Shown here: positions 42,127 to 52,360 of the stretch, one piece after another
Position numbering within the stretch: position 1 is the stretch's first letter
How the letters are laid out: each line of letters starts with the position of its first letter
From: Cliona cf. orientalis
Taxonomy: Eukaryota > Porifera > Demospongiae > Clionaida > Clionaidae
Length of the DNA: 64,000 bases
Assembly (NCBI GenBank): GCA_963930775.1
Contig: OZ005695.1
Coordinates: 3,596,001-3,660,000, forward strand
Direction of reading: 5' to 3'
The notes under the pieces: generated by a model
Told to the model about the DNA's origin: nothing
Database searches by the model: none
Seen by the model: only the letters and a program-made list of their open reading frames with translations
Position numbers and translations under genes: made by a program

Positions 42127-42463
42127 ATGGGCACCTCAGAAAGGCAGGAGTTATTGGATTACAGCTCCTGTGAAACCTGCTCAAAGTGATGGGAGGGGGC
42201 TTGCATTAACTGTTACAAAGTGTGGCAACCGAATTTCTATGGTGCAGATAAGTGGACTGGACAAGATGAGCTGTTGTTCCTATCTCTGCTATAAGTTCAT
42301 TGTGTGTTTCTGTTGTTGGTGGTTTGCTCTATTCTACTCTAGCTGGGTCTGTGTGTACTTTGTGCTATGCTGTGGGCCGGCTCTCTGTGTCACATGTGTT
42401 AACCGCCTCTGCAAGACGTCAAGCAATGAAGGACAAAGTGATACTAGAACAGCAAACGCTTAG
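42127..42463 (+). pseudogene. Small Cys-rich membrane-hairpin gene, copy A, broken
   Basis: Compared with copy B (47365-47706), the frame starts MGTSERQELLDYSSCETC, meets TGA at codon 21 (42187-42189, where copy B has CGA) and has a one-base insertion after the GAD codons. The second half (from CCSYLC) is open. It encodes a long hydrophobic Cys/Trp-rich stretch (FIVCFCCWWFALFYSSWVCV), likely one or two membrane passes, then a hydrophilic tail. I do not recognise the family. Confidence 0.55.
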
Positions 42464-42639
42464 AAACAAAATATTCGTATGAAATTAAACTAACTGTGTT
42501 ACATGCAGCAACAAACTCCCAAAGGTAGTATGATAGTGTCATTCTAGTAATAATTATACTATTATCACTTGTGTTTCTCACAAGATGATTGGGTCATAAT
42601 ATAGTCTCGGTAGCCACAACCTCTGTCAAGAGAAAGAAC

Positions 42640-43007
42640 TAGGATCCAGCCTCCAGATTGACCAAATTAATGTATTGTTAGTTCCCAGGCCATCTCACAG
42701 TAGACACACACAGCTCCTGTCACGTGCTCCCTGTATCCAGTAGTAGCCAGAGTTGTACTCGATCAGGCTTCAACTCTGCAATCTTCTTATAATTATGAAG
42801 AAGCAGTGTATTCTGGAGCTAATCCTATATACTATTAGGTACATTTTCGCCAGATAGGAGTGTATTTCTTGCTTCATGACATCTTCAATTAATTACAAGG
42901 CATCACTGCTATAACCTTCACTTCTGCTGTTTGAAAGGCTCCACCAGTATAGCAACGGCTCCAGTAAAGCACACAACTGTGGTAATGAGGATCACTAGAA
43001 GAAACAT
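42640..43007 (-). pseudogene. FRDL N-terminal relic, 22088 type
   Basis: The sequence follows the start codon (43007-43005), signal peptide, helical N-terminal segment and SCK...GYYW core up to GGW. Insertions relative to 62500-62812 include GATC (42761-42764), AATT (42791-42794), two TA dinucleotides and a 10-base insert near 42828. There is no C-terminal part. Confidence 0.6.
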
Positions 43008-43009
43008 TG

Positions 43010-44740
43010 TGAATATCTCTGTATTAATATAAAATAGCTAGCAAATCCGGACTTATTCAGTTAGGAAAATCGGACAATGATTTTATTCCTGTGCTTTACA
43101 TTTATACAATGCTTTGGGTCTCCAAGCTTATGTTGTTGAATGATGTTTTACCCATATCATAATATTATAAGTTACCATCTGCATGTATTATTGGGATGTC
43201 ATCATGCAGAGTCACAAAATGAATTGACAATGCCATTCTTTGTATGTTGCCCCCACATGCACAGGTAAAGATTGATGGTCAATTAACACCGTGTACTTTT
43301 CTATCAACAAAGCAATTGTACCTCTCCAGTTGTGACACACCTGTTTCTAGCTGCTGAGTATACATGTACAGCTGTATTATTTTAAGGACAATGGAAATTG
43401 TAGAGATTACTGTACAGTTATGTATGACCTTGTATAGAACAATAATACCGGTAGTATAGGAATTGACGTAGATTGTGTATACTAGTAGCTATAGGACTTA
43501 GAGAACTTGTCACTGAGTTGCCCACATGGCAATCAAGAGTGCATGATCAAGTCCCTAAGTATTACGCTTGCTATAAAAAACTTTTATAAGTGATGGTGGA
43601 AGTATATAGCTATTTGCATGCATACACTTTAAAAAATCAGCGATCAGTCGTGTTACTAAATACTGGGTGGTCGACAACAGGTGTTGATGGTCATCTATTG
43701 ATAAAATATAATGATCACTCTTAGTGACTGTGAGAAACAAGAGTAACTGCACGGCAAGTGGTCATCTGTTACAAGATCTGATGATTTAATCTACTGAGTG
43801 GATTTTGTTTGAACTCCATATATATAATATAGGGACTAAATTATAACCACAAGCGTCAATTAGGTGGTTGAGAAGTGATGACTCTAATAATTATTCACAT
43901 AATATCTACTATGCACAAAATTTGTATGTACAATTGTGCTTTGCAGCTCATTTTATTGGAACATTTTGATAATGTGTTAAAAATAAGAAAAAGAACAGAC
44001 CACCCTGCCTTGGTGTGGTTTATTGTAGAGTTTACCTATAAGTAAAATTAATTTTGCTTTTTTCTGCAAAACTGAATATTATGTTCCTAGTGAGCTGAAT
44101 TGCTGCTGAATCCATAGTAGTTAAAACATGAAGAATGGTTTTCCTTTCACTTGTACTGTGTATTTAAATGGCACTGAAAAGAAACATGCATATACCTGTA
44201 TATAGGTGGTAGAAAAATTCAAATGCTGACTCGAATTTGTACGTAACTATAAGGGCTAAAATCACTATAGAAATTCCTATAAATTATGGAAATTTATCAT
44301 AGAACTGAATTGCATGAAATCTTCCTTACTCTATAATGTAGTGTTTCCCTCAGGCACAAAAGTGTAGGAAATTTTCATGATGAATACCCAGTCTCTTCTA
44401 GAAAATTAGATTGAAATTAGTAGCTACAACTGAATTCTACCACTTATATGCAGGCTTAATGAATGCAAAAATGTGTCTACAAACTTACTGGGTGACACAG
44501 TGAGTATGTATGGAGAGTTCGGCTATGGATAAGAGAGCTCTTTTGACCCACCAATTGTTGTTTCTCTAGACCATGCATATAATATATACATGCATATTAT
44601 GTGTAAGAAGCATATCATCTGATTCAATGGCTTATAAATACTTACATGCATACTGTATGTCAACTGAAATAACAGATTATGCACCCTATATACGTCTGCA
44701 TGATATTATTTAGCTGCACACAATAACTTTCAGTGTATAT
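43010..44740. other. Non-coding interval
   Basis: Bases 43010-43340 resemble the upstream flank of the 22088-type gene, including a single diverged minisatellite-like unit. The remaining 1.4 kb shows no gene or repeat I can support. Confidence 0.4.
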
Positions 44741-44869
44741 GATATGACCATAATGATTCTCCTTGTGGCAGCCATATAATACAATGTATAATTATCTATT
44801 GCATGCAATCTGTTGTGCATGGTCACAAATTGAACACTGTGCAGCCACAAATCAACATAATACTAAACC

Positions 44870-45030
44870 AACATGCTATAGCTTGCTGTTCCTATCTCTG
44901 CTTCATTGTGCATGTGCTTCTGTTATTAGTGGTATGCTCTGTTCTACTCTTGCTGGGTCTGTGGATACTCGTGCTACATGTACATGCATGTGTATGCTGT
45001 GGATCGGCTCTATGTATTGCATGTTTAATA
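44870..45030 (+). pseudogene. Small Cys-rich membrane-hairpin gene, relic
   Basis: Only the segment encoding CCSYLC, the hydrophobic stretch and CCGSALCIACL survives. Indels change the frame within the hydrophobic part. There is no start region. Confidence 0.5.
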
Positions 45031-45345
45031 TCTGGCTCTGATATAAAAATTAAGGATCATAGAACAGCTCATGTCAATCATATTAATTTTATGTATACAC
45101 ATTAACTTTGCAAATATAATATACTGTTAGTTGTTAACTATATAATTTCATGCAGTTTCAATCTGCAGCAGTGCAGGTATATATGATACTGCATGCACAA
45201 AGAAAAATAATAGCTATAAAAAACACGAACTATAGTAGTATAATAATAATTATTATTATAGTTCTTTTATACCTATATACTGATAATAATATATATGTGT
45301 CACCGAATGTTATAGCAATAGTTATTGCAATATTGTAGCTAGCAA

Positions 45346-46356
45346 TTACTGAATGTAGAGTACTATCTGCTCTAACACAGCATCTTCAGTTTCATACCTA
45401 TTATTAGTGCACACCCTCATCTCAATGTCATCCTGAGTTGGTTGAGGCAGCTGCTTACAGAACCACGGTCCTCCTCTGTCACAGCACTCATTTTCCCCCT
45501 TACACCCCTCACCATCCCAGAGAGGGTCGTCAAAGTAGTAGTGAGCTTCAACTTCTCTCCTGCTTCCCGTTTCACAGTAGTAGTCGTCACCAACAAAGTC
45601 GGGGAGTACACCGACAAAGGGAGCAAAGGGATGAAGACAGGGACAGCCAGTGTACTCTACCGTATTATTTGTGGTGACTACTTCATCGTTAGCTGCAGCA
45701 AAGGTCCACACATGTTGCCGTGGTGAACCATGTGTGATGCTAACTCCATCAACATAGGTATCATTGATTAGTGATGATTTAAACCTGGAAGGACCAAATC
45801 CATTTGGTTTGAAGTACTGATATCCTATTATTTTGCCGCAGATCTGCCTATACTCCACTCTCTGGGTGCTGAACATAGTTGAAGAGCATCCTGGAGCAAG
45901 GCTTGGTTTGCGACACAGTCTCCTTCCCTCAGTGACATTGTAGACCAGTCCAGGAGGGCACTGGGAGTGGTTGTTCCTCATGTCCACATTAGCAATTCTC
46001 ATCCAGCCTCCAGACTGACCAAATGTGTTGTTAGTTCCCATCTCACAGTAGACCTCCACAGCTCCTGACACTCCCTGTATCCAGTAGTATCCAGATCTAT
46101 AGCTTGGCCTTAGCTCGGCAATCATCTGGCAAGATATGGCTGGATTTTCCGAAGTTATTGCAAATTCTATATCAATGTTCCAAGCCAGAAACGTTTGGAT
46201 AACAAACGTGTAAATTTTATCATTTAGACGTTCACTGCTGATTCTCAGACTAGGTACTACTACAGTTGTGTTGCTTCCCCTGGCTGGACAAATGCTATTG
46301 GCATATGATGAGCAGACTGCTATGAAAGCAGTGATTAGTACAACTTTGGCAACCAT
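45346..46356 (-). CDS. FRDL secreted protein, mosaic type (336 aa)
   Basis: Intact frame. The signal peptide VAKVVLITAFIAVCSSYANS and ICPARGSNTTVVVPSLRI belong to the 5096 type. The C-terminal half, with CPCLHPFAPFVGVLPDF and GDDYYCETGSRREVEA, is of the 11211 type, so the gene is a mosaic. Core motifs are SCQMIAELRPSYRSGYYWIQ, VYCEMGTNN, GGWMRIANVDMRNNHS, CPPGLVYNVTEG, VCGKI-like QICGKIIGYQYF, INDTYVDGVS and HGSPRQHVWTFAAANDE; the end is IVLYIQ. Sequons are NHS, NVT, NDT and an extra NNT in the loop. A TATA box is 109 bases upstream. Confidence 0.85.
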   Translation of the reverse strand: MVAKVVLITAFIAVCSSYANSICPARGSNTTVVVPSLRISSERLNDKIYTFVIQTFLAWNIDIEFAITSENPAISCQMIAELRPSYRSGYYWIQGVSGAVEVYCEMGTNNTFGQSGGWMRIANVDMRNNHSQCPPGLVYNVTEGRRLCRKPSLAPGCSSTMFSTQRVEYRQICGKIIGYQYFKPNGFGPSRFKSSLINDTYVDGVSITHGSPRQHVWTFAAANDEVVTTNNTVEYTGCPCLHPFAPFVGVLPDFVGDDYYCETGSRREVEAHYYFDDPLWDGEGCKGENECCDRGGPWFCKQLPQPTQDDIEMRVCTNNRYETEDAVLEQIVLYIQ

Positions 46357-46464
46357 TTCTTAATATTAATAGCAACTTTTAATAATTGCCCATTTGTCAT
46401 CCATGCACCTTTGTCTTGGTCAAGGCTGCAGCATAATTATATAGCACATCATACAAGGCATGAT

Positions 46465-46470
46465 TTTATA
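46465..46470 (-). promoter_or_regulatory. TATA box of FRDL gene 45346-46356
   Basis: GACTATAAAATCATGCC on the minus strand, the same type as at 431 and 53437. Confidence 0.6.
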
Positions 46471-46774
46471 GTCAATGCATACTATGGGCCCTATCTCTGT
46501 GGGCATGCATACGTAGTTGCATAACAAGACTGATGATGACTGTGCATGTATGCATTCCCCTTGTAGCAGCCATACAAAGCAATACCATCTGTGTGGTCAC
46601 AAATTAAATATTATGAAGCCACAATCATCATGTGCATGTACGCTAGTGAACAATCAATATAGCTACATGTATATTAAAATTCATGTAAACGTGTATAGCT
46701 AAGCCTGAGAGACGCAAGCTACTTTTTAGGTGACTCTCTCTTGAATGGTGAGGGGTGTGGCGGAGACACAATGT

Positions 46775-46965
46775 CATGCTTTGACAGAGGGGACCTGTGG
46801 TTCCATGAAGTAAAATAAGCACACAATGAACTTAAAGGAACAGCAGCTCATCCCAAATTTAAGGAATTTGGTTACCACACTGACAGTTACAGCAAGCCTC
46901 CTCCTATCATGTGCACTCTGAGCAAGTAGCTGTAATCCAAGAACTCCCACCTTTCTAAATGCACT
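46775..46965 (-). pseudogene. Small Cys-rich membrane-hairpin gene, inverted relic
   Basis: Read on the minus strand, this follows copy B from GGAGTTCTTGGATTACAGCTA through the CCS...KFIVC segment, with deletions. It is the only inverted copy. Its right side (46970-47095) matches the 3' flank of FRDL genes (CTTCCACCATCA, CATTCAGACAAGCTATTTA). Confidence 0.5.
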
Positions 46966-47364
46966 ATTAATTAATCTTCCACCATCAACCATCAATTATG
47001 GCTAGCTACTGTGATATTGTCTCATTCAGACAAGCTATTTAGCTTGCAGCTATAGTTGCACTACACAGTAATATTATGATTGTCATTATTAACCCTTGCC
47101 GCCGAGAGAAAGTACACATTCTAGGTATATATACCGGACACAAAGGAATAGTGGTCATGTTAAGTCCTGCCCGGTGGTGTAGTAGTGTGCAGCTGTTGCC
47201 CGTCTGGCTCTTAATTACCTCAGCTACAGGACTGATCATGAACAATGAACTTATATCAGCTACATTATAGTTCTGTGATTACAGTTCTGTGCCTTGCTGG
47301 TCAGTTGTCAGTGAAGTTAGCTATTAGCTATCACTGACAGAAGTCTATCACAGGAGAGGAGAAC

Positions 47365-47706
47365 ATGGGCACCTCAGAAAGGCAGGAGTTCTTGGATTAC
47401 AGCTACTGTAAAACCTGCTCAGAGCGATTGGAGGAGGCTTGCTTTAACTGTTACAAAGTATGGCAACCGAATTTCTTTGGTGCAGACAGTGGACTGGACG
47501 AGATGATCTGTTGTTCCTATCTCTGATATAAGTTCATTGTGTGTTTCTGTTGTTGGTGGTTTGCTCTGTTCTACTCTTGCTGGGTCTGTGTGTACTTTGT
47601 GCTATGCTGTGGGCCAGCTCTTTGTGTTGCATGTGTTAACCGCCTCTGCAAGATATCAAGCAGTGGAGGACAAAATGACCCCAGAACAGATCTAGAAAAC
47701 GCTTAG
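47365..47706 (+). pseudogene. Small Cys-rich membrane-hairpin gene, copy B, one in-frame TGA
   Basis: From ATG 47365 the frame encodes 53 residues with a Cys-rich region (YCKTCSERLEEACFNCYKVW). TGA follows at codon 54 (47524-47526), and then 59 further open codons run to TAG at 47704-47706. After the TGA come KFIVCFCCWWFALFYSCW, VCVYFVLCCGPALCVACV and a polar tail. Copy A has TGC (Cys) at the TGA position. So this is either a nonsense mutation or a Cys-to-TGA change; I see no convincing SECIS-like element downstream. An AGATCT insertion near 47688 is present relative to copy A. The family is not recognised; a membrane protein is inferred. Confidence 0.5.
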
Positions 47707-48282
47707 AAGCATGAAATTGGACCAACAGTTACTGTATCACAGCAACGAACTCCCAAAGGTAGATGATGACAATATCATCCTAATAATATACAATAATTAT
47801 CACTTGTATTTTTCACAAGATGGTTGTACAGTCTCAGTAGTCACATGCACCCCCTGTCAAGAGAAAGAACTAGGGTCTATAATAAGTCCATGCCTATACA
47901 TGCAGCTATATGTACCTATTCTGTAGTCTCATTCCCATACCCCACGATTATGGTTTATTTGTACACTTATTTGCAACATCTTCATTCAATCTGAAATGTA
48001 GCTAGCCAGGCTATTTTTATATTCACTTGTCTGGGCGCAATAATAATCAAATGATTTTGCTCTCATGCTTTGTAGTATGAGCTTGTTTCTTCAGTGCAGT
48101 GCCAGGCAGCCTGGCTGATTGAGGCTAGCTACTTGAGAGCAAAGCTAGATACATTGTCAATAATAATTATTATAGTTACTACAGTACAAAATTGACGATG
48201 GGCTATTATATAATTATGCCCTCAACTTTGATTTCTCAGGAATTAAGCCCAATTATTGACTCAAGAACCAATTAAAAATTTA
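47707..48282. other. Non-coding interval
   Basis: Bases to about 47880 resemble 42480-42640 downstream of copy A. The rest shows no gene. Confidence 0.4.
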
Positions 48283-48443
48283 GCCAGAAAATTTTGGATA
48301 GCAGATTTGATTATTTCATCACTTAGATAAGGTAGCACTACAGTAATTGTGTTACTTCCCTGGCTGGACAAATACTGTTAGCATAATGATGAGCAGATCT
48401 AGACCGCTATGATAGCAGTGATCAGTACAACTTTGGTAGCCAT
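48283..48443 (-). pseudogene. FRDL N-terminal relic
   Basis: Start codon at 48443-48441, signal peptide and SNTT region as in the gene at the left window edge. It has an AGATCT insertion (48395-48400) and other indels, and stops before the SC...GYYW core. Confidence 0.6.
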
Positions 48444-48888
48444 TAACAGTAACTCAAGCAAGGAAGGACAAACTGATCCTAGAGTAACTCAGAAGAAGTA
48501 TAATCTAGGTCAACTTTGTTGTGAATATAAGTAGTACATGTAGACTGTAGCTGATTTAAAGCTCAAATTAAATAAATCACTTTGGATAAACTGATGCACC
48601 TTCATGCTACCATTGCGCCTTCAGATCACATCGATAGCATACTTAGCAAACATTCATTGTTTAAATTCCCAATATTGCATAATACTATAGTTGTTGTCAA
48701 AAGGGCCCGTAGGGGGAGTGGGTTATCAGTAACAATTAAGTATAGTGCATGGCATGCATGCCAATTAAGTCTAAAAATCATGCAGGTGTGATACACTGCA
48801 TGCATGCATGCTGGAGGAAAAGTATAATAGAAATTTTAACACAGCTTCTACACTCTGATATAACTGTAAGACGACACACTTTACATTA

Positions 48889-49464
48889 CTGAATGTAGAG
48901 CACTATCTGCTCCAATATTGAGGCAGCTGCTTACAGAACCACGGTCCTCCTCTGTCACAGCACTTATTCTCCCCCTCACACCCCTCACCATCCCAGAGAG
49001 GGTCGTCAAAGTAGTAGCGTCTCTCAGGTCTTGTTCTGCTGCCAGTTTCACAGTAGTAATCATTACCAACAAAGCCGGGGATGATACCCCGAAAGGTTGA
49101 ATGAAGACATGCACAGCTAGTATATAAAGTGATAGCTTCATCGTAAGCTGCAGCAAAGCTCCACACATGTTGCCGTGGTGAACCATGTGTGATACTAACT
49201 CCATCAACATAGGTGCGATCGATTAGTGGTGATGTATACTTGGAAGGACCAAATCCGTTTGTTTGGAAGTACTGGTATCCTACTACTTTGCCACAGACCT
49301 CCTATACTTCACTCCCTGAGTGCTGAATATAGTTGAAGAGCATCCTGGAGCAAGGCTTGGTTTACGACACAGTCTTCTTCCCTCAGTGACATTGTAGACC
49401 AGTCCGGGAGGGCACTAGGAGTGGTTGTTTCTCATGTCCACATTAGCAATTCTCATCCAGCCGT
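48889..49464 (-). pseudogene. FRDL core and C-terminal relic
   Basis: The coding sequence runs from GGWMRIAN-type words at the right to the C-terminus at the left. It has a one-base deletion near 49298 (ACCTCCTATAC) and a deletion removing the segment between KQLPQ and the final LEQI region. An 88-codon open piece (48903-49166) keeps HVWSF, DYYCETGSRTRPERRYYF and CCDRGGPWFCKQL. At the right it is cut by the dispersed block at 49475. Confidence 0.65.
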
Positions 49465-49474
49465 GACGGTGGCT

Positions 49475-49920
49475 ATATATAAGTATTACTTTCTTAAGCT
49501 GAAGGGAAATGAAATGCAAGCATCACCAAAAGAGAATGGTACAATGTTTTGATACCCAAAATATGTCCCAACCCCTGGACGATCCTCCCCAAATTTTGAA
49601 AATGCACAGTGGGATACAGCAGATACATATTGTACATAACAGAAAATGCCATACAACATAGGTGGCGGAACCAGGGGGGCACCAGGGGCACGTGCCCCCC
49701 CTTGCATGACAGTCCTTCAATACATCTCTATTGGGGTAGACATGTGATACACCCACTGTGCCCCCCCAGTCACAGCCGTCTTCCTCCGCCACTGTACAAT
49801 AGATTCTATTTTGTTCGTCATCAAATAAAATTGATAAAAATGTGAGCTTTTGTGTGTGGTGCCAAGCTGTATTGTGGCTGCACCAAAATGTTATCTTCAA
49901 CCTAAAAAAAATTCAATATC
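49475..49920. repeat. Dispersed block in FRDL relics, copy 2, with nested MITE
   Basis: This matches 17490-17890 and 61110-61510. Compared with those copies it holds an extra segment of about 135 bases at roughly 49660-49797. Confidence 0.6.
49661..49797. mobile_element. Small MITE with GTGGCGGA ends
   Basis: TAGGTGGCGGAACCAGG on the left and, reversed, CAGTGGCGGAGGAAG on the right are inverted. The interior has GGGGGGCAC words. The two paralogues (near 17745 and 61380) lack it. A TACAA-like duplication flanks it imperfectly. hAT-type ends are possible. Confidence 0.6.
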
Positions 49921-50140
49921 CCTGGATGAAGTTGTGACTGCTTCATTGAAAGCCGCAGCAAACATCCACATAATATGTTGGCGTTGTGAACCAATGTGTG
50001 ATGCTAACTCCATCAACGTATGATTTAAAAATTGGAAAGATCAAAATTAATCCATTTTGAAGCATTGGCATCGTGTCTCCGCCACACCCTTTAGCATTAA
50101 AGAGTGGGTCATCTAAAAATTGTATATGTAGCTGCCTGTG
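49920..50140 (-). pseudogene. FRDL mid-region relic, copy
   Basis: The same relic as at 17885-18110, with its own small changes. It is linked to the gene copy on its right in the same way. Confidence 0.5.
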
Positions 50141-50313
50141 TCTCTTACTATAGCGGTACGTATTTAATAACTTCCATCATCATGCTGTAATCACAATAAT
50201 CAATCACGCGTGGCTACTGTGACAATATTATTATCTTATTCAGATTAGCTTTTAATAGCTATAGTAGCACTACACAGTTACTGTAACATTACAATGTCAT
50301 GTCATTATCCTCT

Positions 50314-51313
50314 ACTGAATATAGAGTTCAATTTGCTCCAGCACAGCATCTTCATCTGAGCTTGGACTGTTAGTGCACACCCTCATCTCAATGTCATCCT
50401 GAGTTGGCTGAGGCAGCTAGCTGCTTACAGAACCACGGTCCTCCTCTTTTACAACACTGATTCTTCTCCTTACACCCCTCACCATCCCAGAGAGGGTCGT
50501 CAAAGTAGTAGCGTTGTTGAGCTCTTGTCCTGCTGCCAGTTTCACAGTAGTAGTCTTCACCAACAAAGCCGGGGATGACTCCAGTGAAAGTAAGAGATGG
50601 ACGGAGGCATGGACAAGTCACATCAGTAAACTGAGTCTCATCAGTTGCATCAGCAAACGTCCACACGTGTTGCCGTGGTGATCCATGTGTAAGACTGACA
50701 CCATCAACATATGTTTCGTTTATTCTAGGTGTAAATCGAGCAGGGCCAAATCCACGTGGTGTATAATACTGGTATCCTATCACCTTCCCACAGACTTTCT
50801 TATATCTCACTCCCTGTATGCTGAACGTAGTTGAAGAGCATCCTGGAGCAAGGCTTGGCTTGCGACACAGTCTCCTTTGCTCAGTGACATTGTAGACCAG
50901 TCCAGGAGGGCACTGGGAGTGGTTGTTCCTCATGTCCACATTAGCAATTCTCATCCAACCTCCAGTCTGAGACTGGCCAAATATATTATTAGGCTCCATC
51001 TCACAGTAGCCCTTCACAGCTCCTGACACTCCCTGTACCCAGTAGTAGCCAGATCCATAGCTTGGCCTTAGCTCAGCAATCTTTCTGCAAGAAATTGCTG
51101 CATTTTTTGAAGTTAGCGCAAAATCATTGTTCTTAGCCAGAAAATTTTGGATAGCAGATTCGATTATTTCATCACTTAGACCATCGCTGCTGATTCTCAG
51201 ATAAGACAGTACTCTTAGCTAGTTGTGTTGCTTTCCCTGGCTGGACAAATACCGTTGGCATATGATGAGCAGACTGCTATGATAGCATTAATTAGTATAA
51301 CTTTGGCAATCAT
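50314..51313 (-). pseudogene. FRDL mosaic gene broken at both ends
   Basis: From the start codon at 51313 the sequence follows the 5096-type signal peptide and ICPARESNTT, where AGC-TAA appears because of extra bases near 51208. An open 211-codon piece (50394-51029) keeps VYCxME-type residues, GGWMRIANVDMRNNHS, CPPGLVYNVTE, HGSPRQHVWTFADATDE and DDPLWDGEGC. At the C-terminus an extra AGCT at 50415-50422 shifts the frame, so WFCKQL is followed by AASANSG and a stop. The left half is of the 22088 type. Not functional unless translation tolerates both lesions. Confidence 0.75.
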
Positions 51314-51398
51314 TTCTTAATGTTTCAAAGTACCTATTTATTATGCACCCTTTATTTTAGTCAAGACTGAGCATAGAACATCATTCAAAGCATCAATT

Positions 51399-51404
51399 TT
51401 TATA
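51399..51404 (-). promoter_or_regulatory. TATA box of the broken FRDL copy
   Basis: CACTATAAAAATTGATGC on the minus strand, in the duplicated upstream block shared with 6086-6735. Confidence 0.5.
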
Positions 51405-51443
51405 GTGCGTGGCAATATTACATACATCATGTATGTAATTATT

Positions 51444-51532
51444 CTCGTCCCCAGGCCACTCCCACATTCTTAATGTTACACACTGAAAAGAGTGAGTGTA
51501 ATATTGAAACTTGGGAGTGGCCTGGGGACGAG
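51444..51532. repeat. Hairpin (foldback), copy 2
   Basis: The same 21-bp perfect stem as at 6214-6303, with one base fewer in the loop region. Confidence 0.6.
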
Positions 51533-52360
51533 GCTAGTGTATGCAGTGTACTACCAAGAAATCAGTGAACTCTTGTACTATACATGCTAATATTATGTTG
51601 TATAATTATTCACATTTAGATCTTAGTTATAGCAAATAATATGGTCTGATTGGGTTACACTGATGTAACTATCCTTCATGTAAAAAATTATGTAAAGCTC
51701 TGTAGAAAATCGTGTAAAATTTCTTGCTCCTATGGTTAGGATTGTTGCTAGGCAGCAGTTTATGTGTCTAGCTTTTGGGCATTGTTGCTAGGATCTAAAC
51801 ATGTTAGACACTGTTTAGTCAGTTTCTACTCAGAGAGCCCTTCAGTCTTCTAAATCACATAGAAACCTCCTTAACAGTGTCTAACTATTATGCAGTACAC
51901 AAAATATATCTCCTTCTGCAAGATGATAATAATTATTATGATTGATGTTTTTCATGATACATTATATGTCCCACCTGGAATGTTTTTTTTTCCTGCATGT
52001 AATCATGCGCCGCAGTGACATAATGCACTCTGTACGTTCAAACCCCACGTATTGGAACGTGACCATAATGGTTGTCAGCATCAGAATCTAACCATGCAAT
52101 GCTAATATCAAAACCAGCTTATAAAGGAAATGGATACTCTGTCCAAGGGCGAGTAGCCAAGTGAAGGATAGTTATCTACATGTATAACAAATATCTATAG
52201 AGTAGGGGGAACCCCTGCATACGTGGGTATCATTATTATCAAAAAATGGATTTAATTTGGAACCAAACTGTAGTGTATATACATGTACATGTTCTATAAT
52301 TACATATGATATTATGTGTTTTGATTTCAGTTGAAGAAGGTTCGTATAGTATCTAAATTT
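51533..52360. other. Joined flanks of two FRDL duplication units
   Basis: Bases up to about 51975 (ATATGTCCCAC) match 6304-6735. Beyond about 52050 the sequence matches the 3' flank of 5096-6085 (4195-4380 and 4940-5090). The junction at about 51975-52050 is a duplication breakpoint. No gene is seen. Confidence 0.55.
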
